Positions 37,079 to 45,148 are shown, counted from the first letter of the stretch. The stretch: 64,000 nt of DNA from Roseibacterium elongatum DSM 19469 (GCF_000590925.1 NZ_CP004372.1:2957001-3021000), one strand, 5' to 3'. Notes: generated from the letters alone by a model not told the origin. Numbers and translations are program-made.

Positions 37079-37109
37079 CCACGACCCCTCGGATCGTGGG
37101 TCTTTTTTT
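37079..37109. promoter_or_regulatory. hairpin in the dctP 5' leader
   Basis: CCACGA (37079-37084) pairs with TCGTGG (37094-37099) around a 9-base loop, and seven T follow on the plus strand at 37103-37109. Read on the plus strand it looks like a terminator, but no plus-strand gene precedes it. Read on the minus strand it is a hairpin about 24 bp upstream of the dctP start. It may shape dctP translation or end an antisense transcript. Confidence 0.4.
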
Positions 37110-37382
37110 GACTGTCAGTGGCGGCACGTTAGCGAAGCGGATGGTCGCAGAAAACACCTTTCCGCATCGCAAGCGCACATTTTTGTAAAATTTCCTTACC
37201 AAAATCGCCCGTTTTCGCCGCACTCAACCCTTGATTGCAGGATGAAAAGGTGATGCGCCCCGATGTCGCGCCAGCCGAGTCGAAACCGTCGCGATGGCCG
37301 CTTGCGGCGACGGAATCTTTCGCCCGCACACCATGCTGCGACACATTGTTCGGGCGAAAGGGCGCAGCGGGCGTTTTGACGG

Positions 37383-37411
37383 TTGACGCCCCTGTGGCGG
37401 CTTTCTAGTGT
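37383..37411 (+). promoter_or_regulatory. ilvI leader promoter
   Basis: TTGACG (37383-37388) and TAGTGT (37406-37411) are separated by 17 bp, a good sigma-70-type promoter. The expected start near 37418 is about 25 nt before the leader-peptide ATG, as usual for attenuators. Confidence 0.65.
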
Positions 37412-37443
37412 CGCGCGCAGTTTCGCACAGGGGACCACGGGTC

Positions 37444-37491
37444 ATGACCCTCATTCTTGTAGTAGTAGATCGGACGCGCATGGGTCGGTAA
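37444..37491 (+). CDS. ilvI leader peptide (attenuator)
   Basis: The 15-codon frame reads MTLILVVVDRTRMGR. Six consecutive codons are Leu-Ile-Leu-Val-Val-Val, exactly the end products of the ilv pathway. It is followed by an intrinsic terminator 27 nt after its stop and then by ilvI. Low charged Leu/Ile/Val tRNA would stall the ribosome on this run and prevent termination. No strong ribosome binding site is visible; GGGGACCACGGGTC precedes the ATG. Confidence 0.85.
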   Translation: MTLILVVVDRTRMGR

Positions 37492-37545
37492 CGACAGCCA
37501 TATCGGTACCCCATGCGCCCTCGGACAAACGCCGGGGGTTTTTTT
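37476..37545 (+). promoter_or_regulatory. ilvI transcription attenuator (alternative hairpins and terminator)
   Basis: The terminator is CCCTCGG (37518-37524) paired with CCGGGGG (37532-37538), including one G-T pair, followed by seven T (37539-37545). A competing hairpin pairs GCGCATGGG (37476-37484, inside the leader coding sequence) with CCCATGCGC (37510-37518), sharing base 37518 with the terminator stem. A ribosome at the leader stop codon would cover the first arm and favour termination; a ribosome stalled earlier would leave it free. The overlap of the two stems is small, so exact mechanics are uncertain. Confidence 0.78.
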
Positions 37546-37611
37546 GTGCCGGAACGCAGGGCCGCAGCCCAAGGGAACAGAGCGGGAGACAACAATGGAA
37601 GGACATCCGCG

Positions 37612-39363
37612 ATGACACGCCAGATGACAGGCGCGAAGATGGTGATCGAGGCCCTGAAGGAACAGGGTGTCGATACGGTATTCGGCTATCCGGGCGGCGC
37701 GGTGCTACCCATTTACGACGAGATCTTTCAGCAAAACGAGATCCGTCACATCCTGGTGCGGCACGAACAGGGCGCCGTTCACGCGGCCGAGGGCTATGCC
37801 CGTTCGACGGGCAAGCCGGGCGTCGTTCTGGTCACCTCGGGCCCGGGCGCGACCAACGCCGTCACGGGGCTGGTCGATGCGCTGATGGATTCGATCCCGA
37901 TCGTTGTTCTGACGGGCCAGGTGCCGACCTTCATGATCGGCTCCGACGCCTTTCAGGAGGCCGACACCGTCGGGATCACCCGCCCCTGCACCAAGATGAA
38001 CTGGCTGGTGAAAGACACCGACAGACTGTCGGACACGATCCACGAGGCGTTCCACATCGCGACGCATGGCCGCCCGGGTCCGGTTCTGGTCGATCTGCCC
38101 AAGGATGTGCAGTTCGCCACCGGCACCTACACGCCCAAACCCCAGGTCAAGAGCCGCTATCAGCCGCGCGTGAAGGGCGACACCGCCATGATCGAGGCGC
38201 TGGTCGAGGCGATGGAACAGGCCGAGCGCCCGATCTTCTACACCGGGGGCGGCGTCATCAACTCGGGCCCCAAGGCCAGCCAGCTGTTGCGCGAACTGGT
38301 CGAGGCGACGGGGTTCCCGATCACCTCGACGCTGATGGGTTTGGGCTCCTACCCGGCCTCGGGCGACAAATGGCTGGGCATGCTGGGCATGCATGGGCTC
38401 TACGAGGCCAACCTCGCCATGCATGACTGCGACCTGATGATCAATATCGGGGCGCGGTTCGACGACCGCATCACGGGTCGCATCGCCGATTTCAGCCCCG
38501 GCTCGCGCAAGGCCCATATCGACATCGACCCGTCCTCGATCAACAAGGTGATCCACGCCGATTTCCCGATCATCGGCGACGTGGCCCATGTGCTGGAAGA
38601 CATGCTGCGCATCTGGAAGGCGCGCGGCCGCAAGACCCGGTCCGAGGCACTGGCCAAGTGGTGGGAGCAGATCGAGCAGTGGCGCGCGGTGAAATGCCTG
38701 CGCTACACCAACTCGGACGCGGTCATCAAACCGCAATACGCGCTGGAACGGCTCGAGGCGTTGACCAAGGGGCGAGACCGCTACATCGCGACCGAGGTGG
38801 GCCAGCACCAGATGTGGGCCGCGCAATTCCTCGGCTTCGAGGACCCGAACCGCTGGATGACATCCGGGGGCCTGGGGACCATGGGCTACGGCGTGCCCGC
38901 CTCGATCGGGGTGCAGATCGCCCATCCCGACGCGCTGGTCATCAACGTTGCCGGCGAAGGCAGCTGGCTGATGAACATGCAGGAAATGGGCACCGCGGTG
39001 CAGTATCGCGCCCCGGTCAAGCAGTTCATCCTCAACAACGAACGCCTCGGCATGGTGCGCCAGTGGCAGGAACTGCTGCACGGCGAGCGCTACTCGCACA
39101 GCTGGTCCGAGGCGTTGCCCGATTTCGTCAAGCTGGCCGAGGCCTTCGGCTGCAAGGGCATTCTCTGCACCGATCCGGCCGATCTGGACGACGCGATAAT
39201 GGAGATGCTGGACTATGACGGCCCGGTCATCTTCGACTGCGTGGTCGAAAAGCACGAAAACTGCTTCCCGATGATCCCCTCTGGCAAGGCGCATAACGAG
39301 ATGCTCCTGGGCGAGGCCGACACGCAGGGCGTGATCCAGGCGGGCGGCGCGGTCTTGGTCTGA
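37612..39363 (+). CDS. ilvI: acetolactate synthase large subunit
   Basis: This ThDP enzyme makes acetolactate and acetohydroxybutyrate, the first common step to Val, Leu and Ile. The 583-residue protein contains VFGYPGGAVLPIYDE and the ThDP-activating glutamate in HEQGAVHAAEGYARSTGK. The ThDP-Mg segment is GEGSWLMNMQEMGTAVQY…ILNN. I chose the ATG at 37612 (AAGGA 8 bp upstream) because homology begins at GAKMVIEALKEQGV; the ATG at 37595 is in another frame. Expression is set by the leader attenuator. A terminator follows, so the regulatory subunit gene ilvN, 2.5 kb downstream, is not in the same short transcript. Confidence 0.95.
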   Translation: MTRQMTGAKMVIEALKEQGVDTVFGYPGGAVLPIYDEIFQQNEIRHILVRHEQGAVHAAEGYARSTGKPGVVLVTSGPGATNAVTGLVDALMDSIPIVVLTGQVPTFMIGSDAFQEADTVGITRPCTKMNWLVKDTDRLSDTIHEAFHIATHGRPGPVLVDLPKDVQFATGTYTPKPQVKSRYQPRVKGDTAMIEALVEAMEQAERPIFYTGGGVINSGPKASQLLRELVEATGFPITSTLMGLGSYPASGDKWLGMLGMHGLYEANLAMHDCDLMINIGARFDDRITGRIADFSPGSRKAHIDIDPSSINKVIHADFPIIGDVAHVLEDMLRIWKARGRKTRSEALAKWWEQIEQWRAVKCLRYTNSDAVIKPQYALERLEALTKGRDRYIATEVGQHQMWAAQFLGFEDPNRWMTSGGLGTMGYGVPASIGVQIAHPDALVINVAGEGSWLMNMQEMGTAVQYRAPVKQFILNNERLGMVRQWQELLHGERYSHSWSEALPDFVKLAEAFGCKGILCTDPADLDDAIMEMLDYDGPVIFDCVVEKHENCFPMIPSGKAHNEMLLGEADTQGVIQAGGAVLV

Positions 39364-39395
39364 GCGACTGCCGAAAGGCACGGAATTCAGTGTCA

Positions 39396-39424
39396 CGGGC
39401 GGGCCGCGCAGGCCCGCCCGTTTT
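39396..39424 (+). terminator. Rho-independent terminator of ilvI
   Basis: CGGGCGGGCC and GGCCCGCCCG form a perfect 10-bp stem around GCGCA, followed by TTTT, 33 bp after the ilvI stop. Confidence 0.9.
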
Positions 39425-39479
39425 CCATTCCGAGCCCGTGTCGGACGATCGAAACACGACCTCGGCGCGGCGTGGGTGA

Positions 39480-39508
39480 CGAAAGCGACATCGAAAATGT
39501 CGGTTTCG
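39480..39508 (+). promoter_or_regulatory. long hairpin upstream of the universal stress gene
   Basis: CGAAAGCGACAT and ATGTCGGTTTCG pair in a 12-bp stem with one G-G mismatch around a 5-base loop. It lies about 95 bp upstream of the usp start and is not followed by a T-tract, so a 5' leader structure or operator is more likely than a terminator. Confidence 0.4.
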
Positions 39509-39603
39509 GCCCTTCCATCTCGACCTTCGTCATGTTGAGGTGCGGTCCTTCACGATCCAACGGGATCGCAGATGCAACGAAACCAACAAAACCGGAGGGA
39601 CAC

Positions 39604-40023
39604 GTGTTCAAACACATCATGGTTCCGGTCGATCTCGGCCATGCCGAGAAGCTCGATCGCGCGCTTGCGGTGGCAGCCGACATGGCGCGCCATTACGAGG
39701 CGCGCGTGACCTATGTCGGCGTGACTACGCCGCAGCCCAGTTCGGTCGCGCACACGCCCGAGGAATTCGCCGAAAAGCTGGCCCACTTCGCCGCGGCCCA
39801 GGCCGAGGTGCGCGGGATCGCCGATGTCGCGTCGGATCCGATCACCTCGCATGACCCCGCGGTCGACCTCGACAAGCAGCTGGTAAAGGCGGGCGAGGAT
39901 CTTTGCGCGGATCTGATCATCATGGGATCGCATATCCCCAAGCGCTTCGATCTGGGCAGTCACGGCGGCCACCTCGCGTCGCTCAGCCACCATTCGGTGA
40001 TGATCGTTCGCGACGACGACTGA
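39604..40023 (+). CDS. universal stress protein family protein
   Basis: The 139-residue UspA-fold protein starts MFKHIMVPVDLGHAEKLDRAL and ends with the nucleotide-binding region LIIMGSHIPKRFDLGSHGGH followed by VMIVRDD. The glycine pattern is slightly degenerate compared with G-2X-G-9X-G, so ATP binding is uncertain. The GTG at 39604 has GGAGGGA just upstream. It precedes a BCCT transporter gene by 92 bp. Usp genes next to secondary transporters are common and suggest a regulatory partner, though this is inference. Confidence 0.87.
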   Translation: MFKHIMVPVDLGHAEKLDRALAVAADMARHYEARVTYVGVTTPQPSSVAHTPEEFAEKLAHFAAAQAEVRGIADVASDPITSHDPAVDLDKQLVKAGEDLCADLIIMGSHIPKRFDLGSHGGHLASLSHHSVMIVRDDD

Positions 40024-40115
40024 GCGCGCGCAAGACGAGACAAAGACCCCAAGACCGACCGCGAAACAGGCGCCGGCCCACCGGCGCGCAGCGGCCAACC
40101 TCAAAGGGAACTCGA

Positions 40116-41774
40116 ATGACGGACAACAACACGGACATGCAGGGGATACCCCAGCCCGAGGGCGAGGTGGACCTCATCGACACCGATTACGACATCGGTC
40201 AGGACAATATCGAGGGGGCGGTAGGCCCCTTCGGTTTCGACATCCACAACCCGGTCTTCCTGATCTCCAGTTTGTCGATCGTGGCCTTCGTGGCCTACGC
40301 GCTTCTGGCGCCGACGCAGGCGGCGGATTTCTTCGGCTGGCTGCGGCCCGCCCTGACCTCGAATTTCGACTGGTTCTTCCTGATGTCGGCGAACATCTTC
40401 GTGATATTCTGCCTCGTGCTGATCGTCCTGCCGGTCGGCAGCGTCCGCCTCGGCGGCGCCGAGGCCAAGCCCGATTACAGCTACGCGGGCTGGTTCGCGA
40501 TGCTCTTCGCCGCGGGCATGGGCATCGGCCTGATGTTCTTCGGCGTGCTGGAGCCGGCCTATTACTTCGGCACCCCGTGGGGTGATCAACCGCTTGGCGT
40601 CGTGCGGCCCTTCACCGAAGACGGCGCGCTGATCCCTGAGAACGTCGAAGCGGCGCGGCGCATGGCGCTGGCGGCGACCTCGTTCCACTGGGCGCTGCAC
40701 CCTTGGGCGATCTATGCCGTGGTGGCACTGGCGCTGGCGCTGTTCACTTACAACAAGGGCCTGCCGCTGACGATCCGCTCGGCCTTCTACCCGATCCTCG
40801 GCGAACGCGTCTGGGGTTGGCCGGGGCATATCATCGACACGCTCGCGGTCTTCGCCACGCTGTTCGGGCTGGCGACCTCGCTGGGGTTCGGGGCGCAACA
40901 GGCCAATGCCGGTCTGGAATACATCTACGGTATTCCCAACACCACGACCGTGCAGGTGATCCTGATCTGCGCGATCACCGCCGTGGCGCTGATCTCGGTA
41001 CTGCGCGGTCTGGATGGCGGGGTCAAGATCCTGTCCGAGATCAACATGGGGCTGGCGCTGCTGCTGCTGATCTTCGTTCTGTTCACCGCCGGGGCCGCCG
41101 CCATCCTGACCGAGTTCGGTCAGGGCCTGTTGGCCTACACACAAGAGGTGGTGCCGCTGTCCAACCCGTTCGGCCGCGAGGATGACGGATACCGCGAGGG
41201 ATGGACGGCCTTCTACTGGGCGTGGTGGATCAGCTGGTCACCCTTCGTCGGCATGTTCATCGCCCGCGTCAGCCGCGGCCGCACGGTGCGCGAATTCATC
41301 ATCTGCGTGCTGCTGATCCCCAGCCTGGTGTGCCTGCTGTGGATGGCCGTCTTCGGCGGCGCCGCGATCAACGACATGATCGCGAACACCACCGACTCGG
41401 CGGTCTATGCCAATGTCATCGCCTCCTACAGCCCGGAACTGTCTCTGTTCGCGATGCTCGAAAGCCTGCCGCTGGCGGGCATCACCTCGACCCTCGGCAT
41501 CATCCTGGTGATCGTGTTCTTCGTCACCTCGTCGGACTCGGGCAGCCTCGTGATCGACACGATCACGGCGGGCGGCAAGATCGACGCGCCGGTGCCGCAG
41601 CGGGTGTTCTGGTGCACCTTCGAGGGGCTGGTGGCGATCGCGCTGCTGATCGGTGGCGGGCTTGCCTCGCTGCAGGCGATGGTGATCTCCACCGGATTGC
41701 CCTTCACCGTGGTCCTGCTGCTGCTGTGCTACGCTATCTGGCGCGGCCTGCATGCCGAGCGCGCCAATACCTGA
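40116..41774 (+). CDS. BCCT family betaine/carnitine/choline transporter
   Basis: The 552-residue protein has twelve membrane segments and the BCCT hallmarks GMGIGLMFFGVLEPAYYF in helix 3 and FYWAWWISWSPFVGMFIAR with SRGRTVREF in helix 8, where the tryptophans form the substrate box. The acidic N-terminal tail of about 45 residues is long. Such transporters import trimethylammonium compounds, for osmoprotection or as nutrients. A helix-3 glycine-rich start (GMG) suggests Na+ coupling or exchange. It lies between usp and ilvN on the same strand. Confidence 0.92.
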   Translation: MTDNNTDMQGIPQPEGEVDLIDTDYDIGQDNIEGAVGPFGFDIHNPVFLISSLSIVAFVAYALLAPTQAADFFGWLRPALTSNFDWFFLMSANIFVIFCLVLIVLPVGSVRLGGAEAKPDYSYAGWFAMLFAAGMGIGLMFFGVLEPAYYFGTPWGDQPLGVVRPFTEDGALIPENVEAARRMALAATSFHWALHPWAIYAVVALALALFTYNKGLPLTIRSAFYPILGERVWGWPGHIIDTLAVFATLFGLATSLGFGAQQANAGLEYIYGIPNTTTVQVILICAITAVALISVLRGLDGGVKILSEINMGLALLLLIFVLFTAGAAAILTEFGQGLLAYTQEVVPLSNPFGREDDGYREGWTAFYWAWWISWSPFVGMFIARVSRGRTVREFIICVLLIPSLVCLLWMAVFGGAAINDMIANTTDSAVYANVIASYSPELSLFAMLESLPLAGITSTLGIILVIVFFVTSSDSGSLVIDTITAGGKIDAPVPQRVFWCTFEGLVAIALLIGGGLASLQAMVISTGLPFTVVLLLLCYAIWRGLHAERANT

Positions 41775-41881
41775 TCCGACCCACCGTGGTCTGACCAAAA
41801 CCCGCCCCCGCCCCGGACTCGCGCTTGATCCCGGCGGGGGCACGTGTATTCAGGGGCCACGTCACAGGGAGATCCGGGTCA

Positions 41882-42442
41882 ATGCCGCCGCTCAATATCG
41901 AAAAAGGCTCCAGCAGCCACTCCGCCTACGACCTCCGCAGCCACATGTCGGCAGAGGTCGAAACCCACACGCTGGCCGTTCTCGTGCAGAACGAGGCCGG
42001 GGTGTTGGCGCGGGTGATCGGGCTGTTTTCCGGGCGCGGCTACAATATCGAAAGCCTGACCGTGGCCGAGGTCGACCGCGAGGGGCACCGATCGCGCATC
42101 ACCATCGTGACCAGCGGCACGCCGCAGGTGATCCAGCAGATCAAGATGCAGCTCGACCGCATGGTGCCCGTCCACGAGGTATCGGACCTGACCGTCGAAG
42201 GCCCCTTCGTCAGCCGCGAACTGGCCCTGATCAAGGTCGTCTCCAAGGGCGAACACCGGGTCGAGGCGCTGCGCATCGCCGAGATCTTTCGCGCCAATGT
42301 GGTCGACTCGACGCTGGAATCCTTCGTTTTCGAGATCACCGGCACGCCGGAAAAGGTCGACGCCTTTTGCGAGTTGATGCGCCCCTTGGGCGATGTGCGC
42401 CTGGCCCGCACGGGCGTGGCGGCCATCGCGCGCGGGGTGTGA
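41882..42442 (+). CDS. ilvN: acetolactate synthase small (regulatory) subunit
   Basis: The 186-residue protein has an N-terminal ACT domain (HTLAVLVQNEAGVLARVIGL, FSGRGYNIESLTVAEVD) that binds valine for feedback inhibition, and the C-terminal ALS_ss domain (TLESFVFEITGTPEKVDAF). The ATG at 41882 has AGGGAG 10 bp upstream. In most relatives ilvI and ilvN are adjacent; here a stress protein and a BCCT transporter lie between. The next gene begins within its stop codon. gene symbol ilvH is also used for this subunit. Confidence 0.94.
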   Translation: MPPLNIEKGSSSHSAYDLRSHMSAEVETHTLAVLVQNEAGVLARVIGLFSGRGYNIESLTVAEVDREGHRSRITIVTSGTPQVIQQIKMQLDRMVPVHEVSDLTVEGPFVSRELALIKVVSKGEHRVEALRIAEIFRANVVDSTLESFVFEITGTPEKVDAFCELMRPLGDVRLARTGVAAIARGV

Positions 42443-43044
42443 CCGGCCGCTACACCCGTGGGGTGGCCCGCGCATTGGCCCTTGTCATCGCGCTCACCAC
42501 GCCGCTGGCCGCGCAGGATCTGGGCAGCGTCCGCCTTGGCGCTCCACTGCCCGAGGATCTGCCCGACCCGATCGGGCAAGAGGTGCAAGGCCCCTTCGCC
42601 TATGCGCTCTGGCGTCGGCCCGACGGCACGGCCATGTCGGTGACCAGCGATGCCCGCACCGGATCGACCCTCTATATCGAGATCTGGAATGCCGAAGGCG
42701 GCCCCCGTCCCGCCCCCCTGCCCGGGCTGAGCTTCGGACAGACGACACAGGCCGATCTGGTCGCGCGCTTCGGGTCCGAGGGGATCGTCTTCGCCGGGCG
42801 GGGGCGCGCCGCGGCCCTCGACGAGCGCGCTGCCATCTTCACCACCTACGAGATCGAGGGCAGCAGCGCGGTGCTGTCCTTCGTCAGCCTCATGCCCCTG
42901 GCGCAGGCCAGCCCGGACACGGCCGGCCAGGCACGTCTCGACGCGGTGATCCTGGCACATGGCCCCTATCTCGACACGATCTGGGGCGCCAACCGGGGGC
43001 GGCTGGAGGGCTACCGCCCCATTCCCGACCCCTTCGCCGACTGA
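42439..43044 (+). CDS. hypothetical exported protein overlapping ilvN
   Basis: The 201-residue protein begins with a GTG that overlaps the ilvN stop (GTGA), so it is probably translated by coupling. A Sec signal (about 1-25, ending PLAAQ) is followed by a domain with no motif I recognise. Noticeable segments are LGAPLPEDLPDPIG, GTAMSVTSDARTGSTLYIEIW and DTIWGANRGRLEGYRP. No cysteines are left after the signal. Sequence statistics and codon use look like its neighbours. Function unknown. Confidence 0.72.
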   Translation: MTGRYTRGVARALALVIALTTPLAAQDLGSVRLGAPLPEDLPDPIGQEVQGPFAYALWRRPDGTAMSVTSDARTGSTLYIEIWNAEGGPRPAPLPGLSFGQTTQADLVARFGSEGIVFAGRGRAAALDERAAIFTTYEIEGSSAVLSFVSLMPLAQASPDTAGQARLDAVILAHGPYLDTIWGANRGRLEGYRPIPDPFAD

Positions 43045-43201
43045 GCCGCCGCCCGGCGACGCGCTTGCGCAAGGCGCAGCTTTGCGCGGCGCGGTGTCGG
43101 GCGATTCACGACACGGCCTATGTCGCCCGCGGGCAAGACGCCGCGAACCGCCGCCGTCACCGTCAGGACACTGCCAGCGTTCTCGTCAAGGAGGCCCGGA
43201 C

Positions 43202-44359
43202 ATGCCCGACGACATCCGCCAGACCGTGTTCGACCGCGTCCGCGCCCCGATCGAGCAAGCCAATGGCCTGCCCAATGCCCATTACACCGACCCCGCCACG
43301 ATCGCCGAGGAAACCCGCGCCGTCCTCGAGACGACATGGGCCGCCCTTGCCGTGGGCGCCGACGTGCCCGAACCGGGCGATGCAAGGCCACTCGATTTCC
43401 TCGGCCAGCCGCTGTTGATGCTGCGCGACGAGGCGGGCATGGTGCGCGTCTTTTTCAACATCTGCCGCCATCGCGGCATGATCCTGGTCGACGCGCCGCG
43501 CAAGATCGAGGGCGCGATCCGCTGCCCCTATCATTCCTGGTGCTACGCCAAGGATGGCCGCCTTGTCGCCACGCCTCATGTCGGCGGGCCGGGCCAGAAC
43601 GCCCATCCAGGCATCGACCGCGCCACGCTCGGGTTGGTCGAGGTCCGCAGCCATATCTGGATGGATGTCGTCTTCATCAACCTGTCGGGCGACGCGCCCG
43701 CGTTCACGCAGGTGCATGCCGACCTGATCGCCCGCTGGGCCGAATTCGACCGTCCGCTCCATCACGGCGGCAGCGACAGCTGCTTCACGCTCGAGGTGAA
43801 TACCAACTGGAAGCTCGCCGTCGAAAACTATTGCGAAAGCTACCACCTGCCCTGGGTCCATCCCGGGCTGAACAGCTATTCGCGGCTGGAGGATCACTAT
43901 CATATCGCGCAGCCCGGCCGGTATTCGGGGCAAGGCACCCTTGTCTACCGCCAGCTGCGCGGCACGATGGAGGAGGTCTTTCCCGATTTCGAGGGGCTCT
44001 GCGACAAGTGGGACACGGGCGCGGAATACGTGGCCCTTTATCCCAACCTGCTGCTTGGCGTGCACCGCGACCATACCTTTGCGATCATACTCGAACCCGT
44101 GGCCCATGACCGCACCCGCGAACATGTCCATATCTACTACGCCCGGCCCGGCACCGACGAGGTGATGCGCGCCAAGAACGCGACGCAGTGGAAAGGCGTC
44201 TTCGTCGAAGACATCTTCGTGGTCGAGGGGATGCAGCGCGGGCGCTTCGCCAGCGGTTTCGATGGCGGGCGGTTTTCGCCCGCGATGGACGGGCCGACGC
44301 ATTGCTTTCACGATTGGGTGGCCGCGCGCATGCAGGCGCTGCGTGAGGGGTCGGCATGA
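43202..44359 (+). CDS. Rieske aromatic-ring-hydroxylating-type oxygenase, alpha subunit
   Basis: The 385-residue protein has a Rieske 2Fe-2S site, CRHRG followed 16 residues later by CPYHSW. The non-haem iron site lies in VENYCESYHLPWVHPGLN, with two His ligands; the third, an Asp, is expected near the C-terminus. The architecture resembles glycine betaine or choline/stachydrine demethylating oxygenases as well as aromatic dioxygenases. The BCCT transporter 1.4 kb upstream makes a trimethylammonium substrate tempting but unproven. AAGGAGG precedes the ATG. No reductase gene is adjacent. Its stop overlaps the start of a small gene. Confidence 0.88.
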   Translation: MPDDIRQTVFDRVRAPIEQANGLPNAHYTDPATIAEETRAVLETTWAALAVGADVPEPGDARPLDFLGQPLLMLRDEAGMVRVFFNICRHRGMILVDAPRKIEGAIRCPYHSWCYAKDGRLVATPHVGGPGQNAHPGIDRATLGLVEVRSHIWMDVVFINLSGDAPAFTQVHADLIARWAEFDRPLHHGGSDSCFTLEVNTNWKLAVENYCESYHLPWVHPGLNSYSRLEDHYHIAQPGRYSGQGTLVYRQLRGTMEEVFPDFEGLCDKWDTGAEYVALYPNLLLGVHRDHTFAIILEPVAHDRTREHVHIYYARPGTDEVMRAKNATQWKGVFVEDIFVVEGMQRGRFASGFDGGRFSPAMDGPTHCFHDWVAARMQALREGSA

Positions 44360-44571
44360 GCGCGAGGCTCGATGCCGCTTTGTTGTCCGCCCACGAAACG
44401 GATGATCGCGCCGCCTTGATCCGCCTTTATGCCGAGGCGGCCGAGGTCAGCGACAGCCCGGCGGCGGCGTTCTACCTGACACAGGCCTTCGTCTTTGCAT
44501 TGGAGGCCGGCGACCCGCGCGCGCAATCGCTGCGCGCGACCCTGGTCGCCCTTGGGGCGGACCGCCCCTGA
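44356..44571 (+). CDS. small hypothetical protein coupled to the Rieske gene
   Basis: The 71-residue frame starts within the stop codon of the oxygenase gene (ATGA), a strong sign of translational coupling. It is alanine-rich and predicted all-helical (LIRLYAEAAEVSDSPAAAFY, TQAFVFALEAGDPRAQ), similar in feel to a short TPR-like hairpin. No motif is recognised. It could aid or regulate the oxygenase, or be an independent small protein. Confidence 0.65.
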   Translation: MSARLDAALLSAHETDDRAALIRLYAEAAEVSDSPAAAFYLTQAFVFALEAGDPRAQSLRATLVALGADRP

Positions 44572-44575
44572 GCGC

Positions 44576-45148
44576 CTAGCCGGTGCCGAGGATGATGCGC
44601 ACGTAATCCTGCGTCTCGGCATAAGGCGGGATGCCGTTATGGCTGCGCACCGCCTCTGGCCCCGCGTTATAGGCGGCCAGCGCATGGTCCCAGCGTCCGA
44701 AATCGCGGTATTGCTGCGCAAGATACCGCGCGCCCGCATCCAAGTTCGCGCTCGGATCGGTGGGATCGACCCCCAGCAGGGTGGCCGTATCCGGCATCAA
44801 CTGGGCAAGACCGATGGCGCCGGCGTGGCTGACCGCCTCGGGGTTCCATCCGCTTTCCTGATGCACGAGGCGCAGGTACAGATCCTCGGGGATGCCATGG
44901 CGCCGCGCCGCGGCCCGCGCCACCTCGAGCCATGGGCCGGTATAGCCGCCGACATAGGCCGGAACGCCGTCGCGGCTGTCGGCATCGGGGCGCAGACGCG
45001 CCGAGAACTGGTATTGCGTCGCTGCACGCCCATCCAGCACGTCGAAGGCACGGTTGAACCGCTCGGGCACGCCCTGCCCCCAGGCCGCGACCGGAAGGGT
45101 CATGGCCACCGCAAGACCGAGACGGCAAAGGGACGACAAAGCCCGCAT
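44576..45148 (-). CDS. lytic transglycosylase (SLT domain)
   Basis: The 190-residue exported protein has a signal peptide (about 1-25) and an SLT domain: LVHQESGWNPEAVSHAGA with the catalytic Glu at 98, IGLAQLMPDTATLLGVDP at 112-129, and a final LAAYNAGPEAVRSHNGIPPY. Such enzymes cut the glycan strands of peptidoglycan with formation of anhydromuramic acid. It is a minimal, stand-alone version. It converges with the small gene at 44356-44571 and is divergent from ssb. Confidence 0.9.
   Translation of the reverse strand: MRALSSLCRLGLAVAMTLPVAAWGQGVPERFNRAFDVLDGRAATQYQFSARLRPDADSRDGVPAYVGGYTGPWLEVARAAARRHGIPEDLYLRLVHQESGWNPEAVSHAGAIGLAQLMPDTATLLGVDPTDPSANLDAGARYLAQQYRDFGRWDHALAAYNAGPEAVRSHNGIPPYAETQDYVRIILGTG

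Larger units (their letters stand above)
37056..37443. other. divergent control region between dctP and the ilvI leader
   Basis: The 388-bp stretch contains the dctP 5' leader with a hairpin (37079-37099), an AT-rich zone at about 37180-37210 likely to hold the dctP promoter, and the ilvI promoter at 37383-37411. No gene is visible. Confidence 0.6.

Noticed and set aside
37183..37202. TTGTAAAATTTCCTTACCAA as a GntR-type operator of dctP
   Set aside because: Only five of ten positions are symmetrical, no better than expected in AT-rich DNA.
41805..41840. Inverted repeat CCCCCGCC / GGCGGGGG after the BCCT gene as a terminator
   Set aside because: The loop is 20 bases and there is no T-tract; GC-rich chance pairing is likely.
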